Shown here: positions 48,540 through 58,575 of the stretch, one piece after another
Numbering within the stretch: position 1 is the first letter of the stretch
Layout: every line of letters begins with the position of its first letter
Assembly (NCBI RefSeq): GCF_000425905.1
Contig: NZ_AUEI01000004.1
Location: forward strand, 124,001 to 188,000
Length of the DNA stretch: 64,000 bases
Direction of reading: 5' to 3'
DNA from: Lactobacillus psittaci DSM 15354
Lineage (GTDB): Bacteria > Bacillota > Bacilli > Lactobacillales > Lactobacillaceae
Notes under the pieces: generated by a model
Seen by the model: the letters and a program-made list of their open reading frames with translations, nothing else
The model's database searches: none
Told to the model about the DNA's origin: nothing
Translations under genes and position numbers: made by a program

Positions 48540-49656
48540 CTATTCTGGATTTTCTAAACTCAATTTCCATTGTAAATAAGTATAAATTAAATCGTCTAAT
48601 TTACCATCCATTACGCCATTAACATCACTAGTTTCAAAACTAGTTCGATGATCTTTGACCATACTATATGGATGAAAAACATATGATCTAATTTGCGAGC
48701 CCCATGCAATCTCTTGTTGAGTTCCCTTTAATTTTTGCTTTTCTTTCCGCTTTTTCTCTTCTTCTAGTTGAAATAATTTTGCTCTCAAAGCATTCATCGC
48801 AGTTTCTTTATTTTGAAATTGTGAACGCTGTGCTTGTGAAGTAGTCACAATACCTGTTGGCAAGTGTGTAATTCTTACAGCACTTGAAGTTTTATTAATG
48901 TGCTGTCCACCAGCACCACTAGATCTAAACACATCAATTCTTAAATCAGCTGGATTAATATCCACTTCAATACTATCGTCAATTTCTGGAATTACTTCAA
49001 CACTTGCAAATGAAGTATGCCTTCTCTTAGCCGCATCAAAAGGTGAGATTCTAACTAAACGATGAACACCCATCTCTCCTTTTAAAAAGCCATAGGCATT
49101 ATTTCCCTTAATCAGAATACTTACACTTTTTACTCCGGCTTCATCTCCTGGCTCATAATCATCAATTTCAAAAGTGAAACCGTGTGCCTCACTAAAGCGT
49201 TGATACATTCTCATGAGCATCTGAGCCCAATCCATCGCTTCAGTACCTCCTGCACCAGGATGAATTTCCATCAAAGCATTATTAGAATCGTATTTACCTG
49301 CTAATAACAGATTCAATTCATATTGATGAAAGCTCTCTTTTAGTTTACTTAAATTAGCTTCAACTTCATTTTGTAGATCAGTATCGCTTTCCACTTTTAA
49401 TAACTCCAAAGCAGTTTCTTCATCAGAAAACGCTTCTGACAGTTCAGTAAAATGGTCTCTTTTTTCTTTTAGTTTATTAGTCTGACCGATTAATGCTTGG
49501 GCCGTTTCCTGATTATTCCAAAAATCAGGTTCAGCCATTTTTTCTTCATTGATTGCAATACTTTCGTTTAAAGCATCAAAGTCAAAGAGACCTCCTAAAG
49601 TGCGCTAACTTAACTCTTAATTCATCTAACACAGCTGAAATTTCACTTATTTCCAT
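48540..49656 (-). CDS. prfB: Peptide chain release factor 2, programmed +1 frameshift
   Basis: Ends translation at UAA and UGA. Coding starts at ATG 49656 (AAAAGGAG upstream), runs 24 codons to CTT, then meets an in-frame TGA at 49582-49584. The sequence AGGAGG-TCT-CTT-TGA-C is the classic RF2 autoregulatory slip site: the ribosome skips the T at 49584 and continues GAC TTT GAT to the stop at 48540. Mature length 371 residues. Later motifs: GGQ in SGAGGQHINK and anticodon-like tripeptide SPF in RISPFDAAKR. Not a mutation: this frameshift occurs in most bacterial prfB genes. Confidence 0.95.
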
Positions 49657-49673
49657 ATTTTTCTCCTTTTAGC

Positions 49674-49702
49674 AAAAAAGAGGAAGCTTTCGCCTTCCTC
49701 TT
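49674..49702 (-). terminator. Terminator after secA, directly in front of prfB
   Basis: Minus-strand AAGAGGAAG / CTTCCTCTT with a 7-base loop, then TTTTTT. The T-run ends 17 bases before the prfB ATG and nearly touches its ribosome site. Confidence 0.85.
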
Positions 49703-49711
49703 AATTATCAA

Positions 49712-52114
49712 CTATCTAGCAATGTTTTGTCTAATTTGAGCCTTCATGAATAATCTAGTAGCATCAAATTCAATGTTTGAAATCATTTCTTCAAACATAC
49801 GGTAACCAGATTCTTGATATTCAACTAATGGGTTAAGTTGTCCATAACCACGCAAGCCAATTGATTGGCGCAATTGATCCATTGCATCGATATGATCAGT
49901 CCAGCGATCATCTACAACACGTAAGATAACAACTTTTTCAAATTCAAGCATTTGACTTGGATCTGATAAAGTGTCTGCCTTATCCTTATAATTTTCTTCT
50001 GCTAATTCATATAACTTCTTCTTAAGTTCATCAGCAGTTTGGATATCTTTAAGATTGATTTCGTCTGCAACTTCTTCGTTGGTCAAACTTGAAACGATGA
50101 AATCACGAAGAGAATCATTTCTCCAATCTTTCTTTTCACCTTGTGTATACAAATCTACTTGATGGTCAATTGTTCGTTTAACCATTCCCATTAATACAGG
50201 TTTAAGAGTCTTGGTCTCTTCAATCACTTGCATTCTTTCGCCATAAATAATTTCACGTTGAATTCTCATAACATCATCGTATTGCAAAGTTTGCTTACGA
50301 GTGTCGTAGTTGTTACCTTCAACACGCTTTTGAGCAGATTCAACTTGGCGAGTTATCATTCTTGATTCAATAACCTTATCTTCGTCATTGTCAGAAATTC
50401 GGTCTAAGAATACCTTAACACGGTCACCACCAAAACGTTTCATTAAATCATCTTCAAGTGAAAGATAAAAACGTGAGTAACCTGGATCACCTTGACGGCC
50501 TGAACGTCCACGAAGCTGATTATCAATTCTTCTTGACTCATGTCTCTCAGTACCAATAACTGCTAAACCGCCTAATTCCTTAACGCCAGGTCCAAGCTTA
50601 ATATCAGTACCACGACCAGCCATGTTAGTTGCAATTGTAACTGCTCCTCTTTGACCAGCCTTCATAATAATTTCCGCTTCTTTAGCGTGATTCTTTGCGT
50701 TCAAAACTGCATGTGGAATATTAGCTTCATCAAGCAAGTGACTCAAACGTTCAGAACTTTCAATTGCAACAGTACCAACCAATACCGGTTGTCCCTTAGC
50801 GTGTCGCTTCTTAATTTCTTCTACTACTGCATGGAATTTTGAGTCAAGAGTAGGATAAAGAATATCCGGCATATCTTTTCTTTGAATTGGACGGTTAGTT
50901 GGAATCGTGATAACTTGCATGTTGTAAATTTCACGGAATTCTTCTTCTTCAGTCTTAGCAGTACCTGTCATCCCTGATAACTTCTTGTACATTCTAAAGA
51001 AGTTTTGGTAAGTAATTGTTGCTTGGGTCTTAGATTCTTCTTGAATCTTAACGCCTTCTTTGGCTTCAATTGCTTGGTGCAAGCCATCTGAATAACGACG
51101 GCCTTTCATTACACGGCCAGTAAATGAGTCAACAATTAAAACTTCGCCATCTTGCACAACATAGTCAATATCTTTAAGCATAATGTAGTTTGCACGCAAT
51201 GCTTGATCAATGTGGTGAACTAAGACTTGGTTTTCGACATCGTACAAGTTCTTAAGACCAAAGTGCTTACATGCTTTAGCAATTCCTTGGCGAGTCAACG
51301 AAATTGTCTTAGTTGGCCAGTCAATCTTGTAGTCGCCATAATCTTTGTCATCTTCAACATCGTCATCACTTTTATCTTCAGTTAAAGTCTTAACAAAGCG
51401 ATCTGCTCGAATGTATTCACCGTTCGCTTGTGCAGCTTCACCAGAAATAATTAATGGAGTTCTGGCTTCATCAATTAAGATTGAGTCTACTTCGTCGATG
51501 ATAGCGTAATTAAGTGGTCGTTGTACCATTTGTTCTTTGTAAACCACCATGTTATCACGCAAGTAATCGAAACCTAATTCAGCATTAGTTGAATAAGTAA
51601 CGTCACAATCATATGCTGCACGCTTTTGGTCTGGTGTCATTGAATTTAAGTTCAAGCCTACTGTTAAACCTAACCAGCGGTACAACTGTCCCATTTCTTC
51701 TTCGTCACGACTAGAAAGGTATTCGTTAACAGTTACAACGTGAACGCCATCACCAGTTAAAGCATTCAAATACACTGGCATAGTAGCTGTTAAAGTTTTA
51801 CCTTCACCAGTCATCATTTCGGAAATGTTACCAAAGTGAAGTGAAATACCACCTATGATTTGAACTCTAAATGGAAAAAGCCCCAAAACTCTCTTAGCAC
51901 CTTCACGACAAGTGGCAAAGGCTTCAGGAAGCAAATCATCTAAAGTTTCTCCCTTTTTCAAACGTTCTCTAAATTCGGTTGTCTTAGCTTGAAGTTCTTC
52001 ATCAGAAAGCTTGCTATATTCATCTGCATAACCTTCTACTTTGTCAGCTAATTTTTCAAATTTTTTAAGTTCTCTTTTGTCGCTATTGTATAGCTTCTTT
52101 AAAATATTTACCAT
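49712..52114 (-). CDS. secA: Protein translocase ATPase SecA
   Basis: Motor driving preproteins through SecYEG. Begins [17 protein letters not shown]. Helicase motifs: GEGKTLTA, the DEAD-type Asp-Glu in [24 protein letters not shown], and [10 protein letters not shown]; the preprotein-binding and helical scaffold regions follow ([16 protein letters not shown], key part WTDHIDAMD). 800 residues. It stops at IRQNIAR and lacks the C-terminal Cys-rich zinc motif present in many SecA proteins, as is usual for lactobacilli. Confidence 0.97.
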   Translation of the reverse strand: MVNILKKLYNSDKRELKKFEKLADKVEGYADEYSKLSDEELQAKTTEFRERLKKGETLDDLLPEAFATCREGAKRVLGLFPFRVQIIGGISLHFGNISEMMTGEGKTLTATMPVYLNALTGDGVHVVTVNEYLSSRDEEEMGQLYRWLGLTVGLNLNSMTPDQKRAAYDCDVTYSTNAELGFDYLRDNMVVYKEQMVQRPLNYAIIDEVDSILIDEARTPLIISGEAAQANGEYIRADRFVKTLTEDKSDDDVEDDKDYGDYKIDWPTKTISLTRQGIAKACKHFGLKNLYDVENQVLVHHIDQALRANYIMLKDIDYVVQDGEVLIVDSFTGRVMKGRRYSDGLHQAIEAKEGVKIQEESKTQATITYQNFFRMYKKLSGMTGTAKTEEEEFREIYNMQVITIPTNRPIQRKDMPDILYPTLDSKFHAVVEEIKKRHAKGQPVLVGTVAIESSERLSHLLDEANIPHAVLNAKNHAKEAEIIMKAGQRGAVTIATNMAGRGTDIKLGPGVKELGGLAVIGTERHESRRIDNQLRGRSGRQGDPGYSRFYLSLEDDLMKRFGGDRVKVFLDRISDNDEDKVIESRMITRQVESAQKRVEGNNYDTRKQTLQYDDVMRIQREIIYGERMQVIEETKTLKPVLMGMVKRTIDHQVDLYTQGEKKDWRNDSLRDFIVSSLTNEEVADEINLKDIQTADELKKKLYELAEENYKDKADTLSDPSQMLEFEKVVILRVVDDRWTDHIDAMDQLRQSIGLRGYGQLNPLVEYQESGYRMFEEMISNIEFDATRLFMKAQIRQNIAR

Positions 52115-52202
52115 TAAATCGGTCCCTAAATCTAATTTAAAGTCTAAAAATACATATGATATTTTACCATGTTTACCTTGAAAAGAAAAATCTTTCCAAT
52201 CA

Positions 52203-52235
52203 AAAACTCCCCAAGGATTTTGTCCTTGAGGAGCA
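52203..52235 (-). terminator. Terminator of hpf
   Basis: Minus-strand CTCCTCAAGGA / TCCTTGGGGAG with loop CAAAA, followed by TTTTTG. Confidence 0.85.
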
Positions 52236-52249
52236 GATGTTTTAATAGT

Positions 52250-52795
52250 TTATTCGTTTGTTTCAATCAAGCCATAACGTCCATCATTTCTCTTATATAC
52301 GATGCTAGTACCATTCGTTTCTGCATCTTGAAATACAAAGAAATCATGTTCAAGCATATCCATTTGCAATACTGCTTCTTCAGGATCCATTGGCTTCAAG
52401 CTTACTCGCTTATTACGAACAATATCAAATTCTTTTTCAGGCTTCTTTTCTTCGGTTGGAGTTTCAATGAAGAAGTCCTTTATCCCCTTTTCACGACCCT
52501 TCCGGTTAACCCGGGTCTTGTATTTTCTGATTTGTCTTTCCAACTTTTCAGAAACAAAGTCGATACTCCGATACATATCATCTGAAGTTTCTTCGGCTCT
52601 CAAAACAAGATATGGAAGAGGAATAGTAACTTCAACCTTGGCATTATGATTTTTATAAATCTTTAAGTTAACGTGGGCAATTACGTCTGAATTGAGTTCA
52701 AAATATTTTTCAAGCTTTTCTAGGCGCTTTTCAACATAACTTCTCAAAGCATCTGTAACTTCAATATTTTCACCACGAACATTATACTTTAACAT
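52250..52795 (-). CDS. hpf: Long-form ribosome hibernation promoting factor
   Basis: Dimerises 70S ribosomes into inactive 100S particles in slow growth. N-terminal S30AE domain (1-~105: MLKYNVRGENIEVTDALR start) and a C-terminal dimerisation domain (~125-181: IVRNKRVSLKPMDPEEAVLQMD, key part KPMDPEEAVLQM). The ATG at 52795 follows AAAGGAG. 181 residues. Upstream of secA and downstream of comFC, the usual order. The promoter carries a catabolite-type element and the leader a small hairpin. Confidence 0.96.
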   Translation of the reverse strand: MLKYNVRGENIEVTDALRSYVEKRLEKLEKYFELNSDVIAHVNLKIYKNHNAKVEVTIPLPYLVLRAEETSDDMYRSIDFVSEKLERQIRKYKTRVNRKGREKGIKDFFIETPTEEKKPEKEFDIVRNKRVSLKPMDPEEAVLQMDMLEHDFFVFQDAETNGTSIVYKRNDGRYGLIETNE

Positions 52796-52842
52796 AAAAG
52801 ATTCTCCTTTCTCCACCGAAGTGGATTTTCTTTACACTGTTA

Positions 52843-52870
52843 TTATACCAAAAATGTAAGCACTTGCAAA
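52843..52870 (-). promoter_or_regulatory. hpf promoter with overlapping cre-like element
   Basis: Minus-strand TTGCAA (52865-52870), 16 bases, TATAAT (52843-52848) with TG one base before. TGTAAGCACTTGCA at 52856-52869 is close to the CcpA cre consensus TGWNANCGNTNWCA (two mismatches) and covers the -35. A hairpin with a UUCG-type loop (52813-52826) lies just before the ribosome site. Confidence 0.6.
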
Positions 52871-52872
52871 AT

Positions 52873-53550
52873 CTATCTGCTAATTGTAAAACTTTCAATT
52901 TTTACATTTGGATACGCCGTAAAAATTGCATTTCTCGCATGATAAAGTGTTCTACCAGTAGTATAAATATCATCCAACAATAATATTTTACTACCGGTTT
53001 TTATTGTAGCGCTGGTTTTGATGTAAAAGGTTTGCGGTGTTTGTAATCTTTCTTGTCGATTTTTTTCGCCTTGGCTTTTTTGCCCATCCACCTTGCTCAA
53101 AAATGGACTTAATGGCACTAAGCCATCAAAAACTTCACTAATCGTATCATATCCTCTTTTTTTAATATGACTCTGTGTAGTAGGAATTGGAATATAATAA
53201 TCTGCATCAAAATTCTTTAATGCTGGACTTGCCAAATACTTCAAAACTTCTTTCATTTGATAATCTCCATAGCGTTTATATGCTACTGACAAATCATGAA
53301 AGGCTTGATTATAGTAACAAACCGCTGTATTTTTCAAAAGGATTTTTTCAGCTTTTTGCCAAGCTCGACAATCTCGACATAGTCCATTTTCAACCCTGGG
53401 ACTTTGGCAGTTACTACATCCCCCAACTACATAACTAAACTTACCTTGACAAGAATGACATAGCTTTTGATTTAAGTCATTAAAAAGTGAAAATATTTTT
53501 CTAAAATCCATCTCTGGCAAAAATTTACTATCACACATTAAGCATCTCAT
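52873..53550 (-). CDS. comFC: Competence protein ComFC, phosphoribosyltransferase fold
   Basis: Needed for DNA uptake in competent Firmicutes; works with ComFA. N-terminal Cys pairs (CLMC, CHSC, CSNC, CRDC) form zinc sites. The C-terminal PRTase domain has ILLLDDIYTTGRT, the PRPP-binding motif. 225 residues. The ATG at 53550 overlaps the comFA stop (ATGA). Upstream frame extension lies inside comFA and is not used. Confidence 0.92.
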   Translation of the reverse strand: MRCLMCDSKFLPEMDFRKIFSLFNDLNQKLCHSCQGKFSYVVGGCSNCQSPRVENGLCRDCRAWQKAEKILLKNTAVCYYNQAFHDLSVAYKRYGDYQMKEVLKYLASPALKNFDADYYIPIPTTQSHIKKRGYDTISEVFDGLVPLSPFLSKVDGQKSQGEKNRQERLQTPQTFYIKTSATIKTGSKILLLDDIYTTGRTLYHARNAIFTAYPNVKIESFTISR

Positions 53551-54833
53551 CGATTCATCCTCTTTATTTCCTTGATTGCTTCCTTGATATTCTTGGTGTA
53601 GCGATGATAACAATAAAGTACTAATCCTGTTGGGTCTTCTTTACTTCTCCCAACTCTCCCTGCTATCTGAACTAAGGAGGCACGAGTATAAATTGGATCA
53701 TCAGCTGCAACAATAATCACCCAAACATGTGGGAATGTAACTCCTCGTTCTAAAATTGTCGTTGTTACCAATATTTGAGTTTTCTTTGCTCTAAAATTTG
53801 CCACTTTATCTATCCGATCTTTATCGGCAGCATGAACCCCTTCAATTGAACAAGTTGTTAATTCTGGAATTTTCTTTAATAAAGCTAAATATATTGGAAT
53901 TTCAGAGATTTTGGGTACAAACAAAAGTAGCGGATGACCACTTTGGACGACTCGAAGTATTTCTGTTTTTAGTCTATGATTTATGCGCTGTTTACTAATA
54001 TAAGGACCAATAAAAAGTTTTTCCTTAGGAACTGGTAATTTACCACCATGAAATCGACGCTTTAATAAAGAAAGGCCAATTTTCTTTTGCTTCACTGCTT
54101 TAAGTAAATCATCTGGTGGAGTCGCCGTTAAATACAAAATCATCCCTTGCCCTAGTTCTTTAACTGCATTTTTTGCTCCATAATGTAGCATCGGATCCGG
54201 AGCATATGGAAATGAATCAACCTCATCAATAATCAACAAATCAAATGTCCGATAAAATTTTAAAAGCTGATGGGTAGTACAAATAACTAATTGATCATTT
54301 TTCACATCATTGTATTCTCTTCCATGATATTTTCCAATAACAGTATTTGCAAATGCCGAATTAATTCTAGGATATAATTCATTGACGACATCTATTCTGG
54401 GCGTAGCAATTGCTGCTCTTAATCCTTGACTTAGACACTTTTCCAGAACTTTAAATAGCATTTCCGTCTTTCCAGCCCCGGTAACAGCGTGAACTAAATG
54501 ATTTCTTCTTTGATCAAATGCTTCTAATATTTCTTGAGAAACTCTAGCTTGGTCTGAAGTTAATTTCCCTTTCCAAGTTAAAACTGGCTCTTTTACTGTA
54601 TAGTTACCTTGACCTTTTAGTCGGAATAAATATTCACCTTCAATACATCTTCCTAATCCAATACAGCGCCGACAATAAAAACGTTTATCCGCTAACTTAT
54701 CTGTAACTTTTTGACCACATCTTTGGCAGTGGTCATCTTTAATTGTTTCAACTTTGATACAATCTTCAAATATGCTAGAATTTGCTTGATTACTAATCCA
54801 TTGTCTTCCGGATAAAGGAGTTAAATCTTCCAT
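53547..54833 (-). CDS. comFA: Competence helicase ComFA
   Basis: Superfamily 2 ATPase thought to pull single-stranded DNA into the cytoplasm during transformation. N-terminal zinc module (CQRCGQ, CRRCIGLGRC), Walker A AVTGAGKTE, DEVD box (IDEVDSFPYA), motif III LTATPP, and motif VI QIAGRVGRS. 428 residues, full length. AAAGGAGGG 9 bases before the ATG. Divergent from the IMPACT gene with a 42-base gap; no clear competence-sigma site recognised. Confidence 0.93.
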   Translation of the reverse strand: MEDLTPLSGRQWISNQANSSIFEDCIKVETIKDDHCQRCGQKVTDKLADKRFYCRRCIGLGRCIEGEYLFRLKGQGNYTVKEPVLTWKGKLTSDQARVSQEILEAFDQRRNHLVHAVTGAGKTEMLFKVLEKCLSQGLRAAIATPRIDVVNELYPRINSAFANTVIGKYHGREYNDVKNDQLVICTTHQLLKFYRTFDLLIIDEVDSFPYAPDPMLHYGAKNAVKELGQGMILYLTATPPDDLLKAVKQKKIGLSLLKRRFHGGKLPVPKEKLFIGPYISKQRINHRLKTEILRVVQSGHPLLLFVPKISEIPIYLALLKKIPELTTCSIEGVHAADKDRIDKVANFRAKKTQILVTTTILERGVTFPHVWVIIVAADDPIYTRASLVQIAGRVGRSKEDPTGLVLYCYHRYTKNIKEAIKEIKRMNR

Positions 54834-54875
54834 TTTTTCACCCTCCTTTATTAATTACACGAAAGGATGAGTTTT

Positions 54876-55541
54876 TTGTCTGAAAAAGAAAATTATTTAA
54901 CTATTAAAGAAAGTGGTAGCAACGAGTTAACCATTAAAAAAAGTCGTTTTATCACAACAATGGCTAGGGTAACCAACAAAGAAGAAGCTGAAACTTTTGT
55001 CAATCAAATATCAAAAAAATATCATGATGCCACACATAATACCTATGCTTATACGATTGGCTTAAATGATGACCAAGTTAAAGCAAGTGACAACGGTGAA
55101 CCACAAGGAACAGCAGGCGTTGTAGAATTAAGAGCACTACAATTAATGAAGTTAAAAAATGTAGCTGTGGTTGTAACACGATATTTTGGTGGTATCAAGT
55201 TAGGGGCCGGGGGCTTAATCCGAGCATATTCCAACTCTGTAACTGAAGCTGCCCAAGCAATTGGCGTTATCAAACGGGTATATCAAGAAGAAATCTACTT
55301 TTCTATTCCATATAATCGCCTTGACGAAGTAAATCATTTTTTAGATGAAAATGAGATTTTTGTAGCCCATCGTGAATTTACAACGGATGTAAAATTTACA
55401 ATTTTTATTGAAGAATCAGATTTAGCCAAATTTGAAAATGAATTAACAGAATTACTTAATGGACAAGTCAATTTTAATAATGGAACCGGAAGATACAACG
55501 AAATTCCAGTTAAAGAGATAAATTATCATGAACAAAATTAA
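54876..55541 (+). CDS. YigZ/IMPACT family protein
   Basis: Two-domain protein of the UPF0029/IMPACT family. N-terminal domain shows KKSRFITTMARV and HDATHNTYAYTIG, with DNGEPQGTAG and RYFGGIKLGAGGLIRAYS (key parts DNGEP and YFGGIKLGAGG), the family signatures; the C-terminal domain is the small ferredoxin-like UPF0029 fold. Eukaryotic IMPACT modulates GCN2; bacterial function is uncertain. TTG at 54876 is preferred because AAAGGA lies 8 bases upstream, while the ATG at 54867 overlaps that site. 221 residues. Confidence 0.87.
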   Translation: MSEKENYLTIKESGSNELTIKKSRFITTMARVTNKEEAETFVNQISKKYHDATHNTYAYTIGLNDDQVKASDNGEPQGTAGVVELRALQLMKLKNVAVVVTRYFGGIKLGAGGLIRAYSNSVTEAAQAIGVIKRVYQEEIYFSIPYNRLDEVNHFLDENEIFVAHREFTTDVKFTIFIEESDLAKFENELTELLNGQVNFNNGTGRYNEIPVKEINYHEQN

Positions 55542-55568
55542 AAGTCGCATCGTTTGATGCGACTTTTT
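55541..55568. terminator. Bidirectional terminator, IMPACT gene / tagO-like gene
   Basis: AAAGTCGCATC / GATGCGACTTT with loop GTTT, perfect 11 pairs, between convergent stops. Confidence 0.85.
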
Positions 55569-56727
55569 ACTTATTTTTAGACTTTTTCTTTAATTGTTCT
55601 GGTTTTTCCTTACCAAGGTGCCAAACTTGAACTTCAGGTTCATCTTGGCGCGATACATTAATTAAGCCTTGTATCAAATTCAATAGAGGATGATACTTAT
55701 CTCCAAGTAATCCCACAGATTCAACAAAGAATTCTAAAGCAATCATCAATCCAATTATTAATGGCCAAATTCCCCATGAAGGCGATAATAAGAATAAGAG
55801 TGAAATAAAAGAGAAAACTAGAGAAATACCATAGATAGACAAAACTGTTTGCCGATGGCTAAGCCCCATTCTCATTAATTGGTGATGCAAATGGTGCTTA
55901 TCTGCTTGCGAAATCGGCTTATGATTAAGTTTACGTCTAATCATAGCATAAACAGTATCAGTAATTGGAACCCCTAAAATGATAATCGGTACAATCAATG
56001 AAATAAAGGTAACATTTTTTAAGCCTTTCAGTGAGAGAATAGCAATCATAAAGCCGATATACAAAGCTCCAGTATCACCTAAAAAGATTTTAGCAGGATG
56101 GAAATTATAAGGTAAAAATCCTAATAATGCTGCTCCCAAAATAAAACAGGCAATTGGGATATATAGGTCCTTGGTATGCAAAAAGAAATACCCTACCACT
56201 CCCATAGTTGAAAGTGAAATCAATGAAACACCATCGGCTAACCCATCTAGACCATCAATTAAGTTAACTGCATTAGTCAAAGCCAAAATCCAAAAAATTG
56301 TAATTGGTAAACTTAACCAGCCCAATTGAATATGCGGATGGTGCATGAATGGCAAGATTATTTCTTTCATCTTAATTCCAGCCAAGAAATAAATCACTAA
56401 TGAACCAGCAAGTTGACCAGCAAGCTTTTGGATTGGCTTAAGTTCTAAAATATCATCAACCATCCCGGTCAAGATAATCACGCTTGAGGCAAGTAAAATT
56501 GAAAAGGCTTCATGTGTTGGAAACTGTTCTCTTAATAAAACAAATACTCCAATGTTGAAAGTAACGAAAATACCTAATCCACCAATCGTTGGCATTGGTC
56601 TTTTATTAACACGGCGAGCATTTGGATTATCGACAGCACCTAAAACAAAAGCTAATCGTCTAATAAATGGAGTTATTAAAGCCGAAATAATCACAAGAAA
56701 AAATAATTTAACAATTATTGCAAACAT
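55567..56727 (-). CDS. tagO: Undecaprenyl-phosphate GlcNAc-1-phosphate transferase (TagO/WecA type)
   Basis: Starts wall teichoic acid or polysaccharide assembly by loading GlcNAc-1-P on undecaprenyl phosphate at the membrane. About ten to eleven membrane helices. Motifs: PTIGGLGIF, catalytic NLIDGLDGLADG (Asp pair), FLGDTGALYIGF, and the cytoplasmic loop HHLHHQLMRMG that binds UDP-sugar. 386 residues with a basic cytoplasmic tail. Single gene between terminators. Confidence 0.93.
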   Translation of the reverse strand: MFAIIVKLFFLVIISALITPFIRRLAFVLGAVDNPNARRVNKRPMPTIGGLGIFVTFNIGVFVLLREQFPTHEAFSILLASSVIILTGMVDDILELKPIQKLAGQLAGSLVIYFLAGIKMKEIILPFMHHPHIQLGWLSLPITIFWILALTNAVNLIDGLDGLADGVSLISLSTMGVVGYFFLHTKDLYIPIACFILGAALLGFLPYNFHPAKIFLGDTGALYIGFMIAILSLKGLKNVTFISLIVPIIILGVPITDTVYAMIRRKLNHKPISQADKHHLHHQLMRMGLSHRQTVLSIYGISLVFSFISLLFLLSPSWGIWPLIIGLMIALEFFVESVGLLGDKYHPLLNLIQGLINVSRQDEPEVQVWHLGKEKPEQLKKKSKNK

Positions 56728-56796
56728 AAAAAATCAACTTTCCAATATTTCTAGCGTTAATTATACAAGTTATTAAGGACTTTAACAAACTAAAAT

Positions 56797-56825
56797 AAAA
56801 AGGGCCCTGTATTGGGCCCTTTTAT
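56797..56825 (-). terminator. Terminator of rny
   Basis: AAAAGGGCCC / GGGCCCTTTT with loop TGTATT, next to the rny stop. Confidence 0.85.
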
Positions 56826-56826
56826 C

Positions 56827-58458
56827 TTATTTAGCAATTGCCACCGCACGTTTCTCACGTATTACGGTTACTTTGATATTACCTGGATATTCCATTTCTT
56901 TTTCAATTTGGTTGCGGATATCCCGAGCTAAAATTGTAGTTCTATCATCTGAAATTTGATCAGGTTTCACCATAACTCTAATTTCACGCCCCGCTTGAAT
57001 AGCGAAGGCTTGTTCAACCCCTTGATAACCAGTTGCGATTGACTCAAGTTGAGTTAATCTTCTGATATAATTTTCAAGGCTTTCGCTTCGTGCACCAGGT
57101 CTTGCAGATGAAATTGTATCAGCTGCAACAACCAATTCTGCAATGAACGACAATTTAGGCACGTCGCCATGATGAGCCGCAATTGCATTTACAACAATGT
57201 CGGACTCATGATACTTACGCGCTAATTCAACACCGATTTCCACGTGAGAACCTTCGATATCATGATCGATGGCTTTACCAATATCGTGTAATAATCCTGC
57301 GCGAACCGCTAATCTTTCATCTAAACCAAGTTCAGCTGCCATTGTCCCTGTTAGCTTCCCTACTTCAATAGAGTGAGCTAAAACGTTTTGACCATAAGAA
57401 GTCCGATATTTTAATCTTCCCAATACTTTAACAAGTTCAGGATGCATCTTATGAATTCCTAACTCAATTAAAGCACCTTCACCTGCTTCATAAATATCAT
57501 CATTAACTTCCTTGCGGGCCTTATCAACCATCTCTTCAATTCGAGCTGGATGAATTCTACCATCCTTAATTAGACGTTCCATAGCTCTTTTAGCAATTTC
57601 ACGTCTAATTGGGTCAAAACCACTTAAAGTAACGACTTTTGGAGTATCATCAATAATTAAATCAACCCCAGTTAGAGCTTCAAATGAACGAATATTACGG
57701 CCTTCGCGACCAATAATTCTTCCCTTCATTTCCTCATTAGGAAGTTCCACAACTGATACTGTTGTTTCAGCAACAGTATCAGCAGCACTACTTTGAATTG
57801 CATCTACCAAAATTTGTCTTGCAAAGCGATCCGCCTTAGCTTGAGCTTGTTCGTTACTATTACGAATTAGCTCTGCTCGCTCACTATCAAGTTCATTTGA
57901 TAGCTTATCCAAAATAATTTGCTTTGCTTGATCTTTGCTGAGTTCAGACACTTGATATAGTTTTTCTTTTCTCATTTCAAGCAATTCATCGGCATCTTCG
58001 TGCTTCTTTTGTAGGTCAATTTCTTGCTGCTTAAGTTGGTCTTGTAGTTGTGTGAGCTGAGCCTCTTTTTGACTCAAATTCTCACTTTTTTCTTGAATTG
58101 TATCTTCTTTTTGTTGTAAACGTGCATCTCTATGGGTCAAATCAAGTCTTTGCTGACTAAGCTCATTTTCAGCTTTTTCACGGTAAGCTCGAATTTCTTC
58201 TTGAGCTTCCAAGATCTTAGCTTTTTTATTAGTTTCAGCTTCTTGCTTGACTGTATTTGCAGTCTGCTTAGCCATTTCTACTTCAGCTTTAACTGCAGTT
58301 AATTTATTATGTGCATTCTCCAAGATGTGCTTGGCATCATTACGTGCATTTTCAGCTTGTTTTTCCCAATGCTTTTTACGAATTAAATATCCGATTACAT
58401 ATCCAATCAAAAGTGAAACAATAGCGACTGCTGCAGGAATTAAATAATCATTCATCAT
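56827..58458 (-). CDS. rny: Ribonuclease Y
   Basis: Membrane-anchored endoribonuclease that starts mRNA decay. N-terminal membrane helix (about 5-25), a long charged coiled coil (~30-210), KH domain with [15 protein letters not shown] (key part [12 protein letters not shown]), and HD domain with HSIEV and HDIGKAIDH. 543 residues from the first of two adjacent ATGs (58458), 11 bases from AAGGA. In Bacillus this enzyme processes cggR-gapA mRNA, relevant to the cluster at 26818-28923. Confidence 0.96.
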   Translation of the reverse strand: MMNDYLIPAAVAIVSLLIGYVIGYLIRKKHWEKQAENARNDAKHILENAHNKLTAVKAEVEMAKQTANTVKQEAETNKKAKILEAQEEIRAYREKAENELSQQRLDLTHRDARLQQKEDTIQEKSENLSQKEAQLTQLQDQLKQQEIDLQKKHEDADELLEMRKEKLYQVSELSKDQAKQIILDKLSNELDSERAELIRNSNEQAQAKADRFARQILVDAIQSSAADTVAETTVSVVELPNEEMKGRIIGREGRNIRSFEALTGVDLIIDDTPKVVTLSGFDPIRREIAKRAMERLIKDGRIHPARIEEMVDKARKEVNDDIYEAGEGALIELGIHKMHPELVKVLGRLKYRTSYGQNVLAHSIEVGKLTGTMAAELGLDERLAVRAGLLHDIGKAIDHDIEGSHVEIGVELARKYHESDIVVNAIAAHHGDVPKLSFIAELVVAADTISSARPGARSESLENYIRRLTQLESIATGYQGVEQAFAIQAGREIRVMVKPDQISDDRTTILARDIRNQIEKEMEYPGNIKVTVIREKRAVAIAK

Positions 58459-58531
58459 AATCACTATCGTCCTTTTCGAATTATACACACCATATTAATG
58501 ATAAATTTAACATCTTGAGAAGTCAACTAGA

Positions 58532-58562
58532 ACAAAAAAGACCTAGATTAAAAACCTAGATC
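58532..58562 (-). terminator. Terminator of recA
   Basis: Minus-strand AGATCTAG pairs with CTAGGTCT (one wobble), followed by TTTTTTG. Confidence 0.7.
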
Positions 58563-58575
58563 TAAATCAATTTCT

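Noticed and set aside
49539-49656. Apparent frameshift mutation making prfB a pseudogene
   Set aside because: The site is the conserved programmed +1 frameshift signal.
52169-52585. Long open frame on the plus strand opposite hpf
   Set aside because: It is antisense to a highly conserved gene, has no ribosome site and resembles no family.
54834-54900. Competence-sigma (cin-box-like) promoter for comFA
   Set aside because: TTCGTGTA on the minus strand differs from TACGAATA at several positions, too weak to claim.
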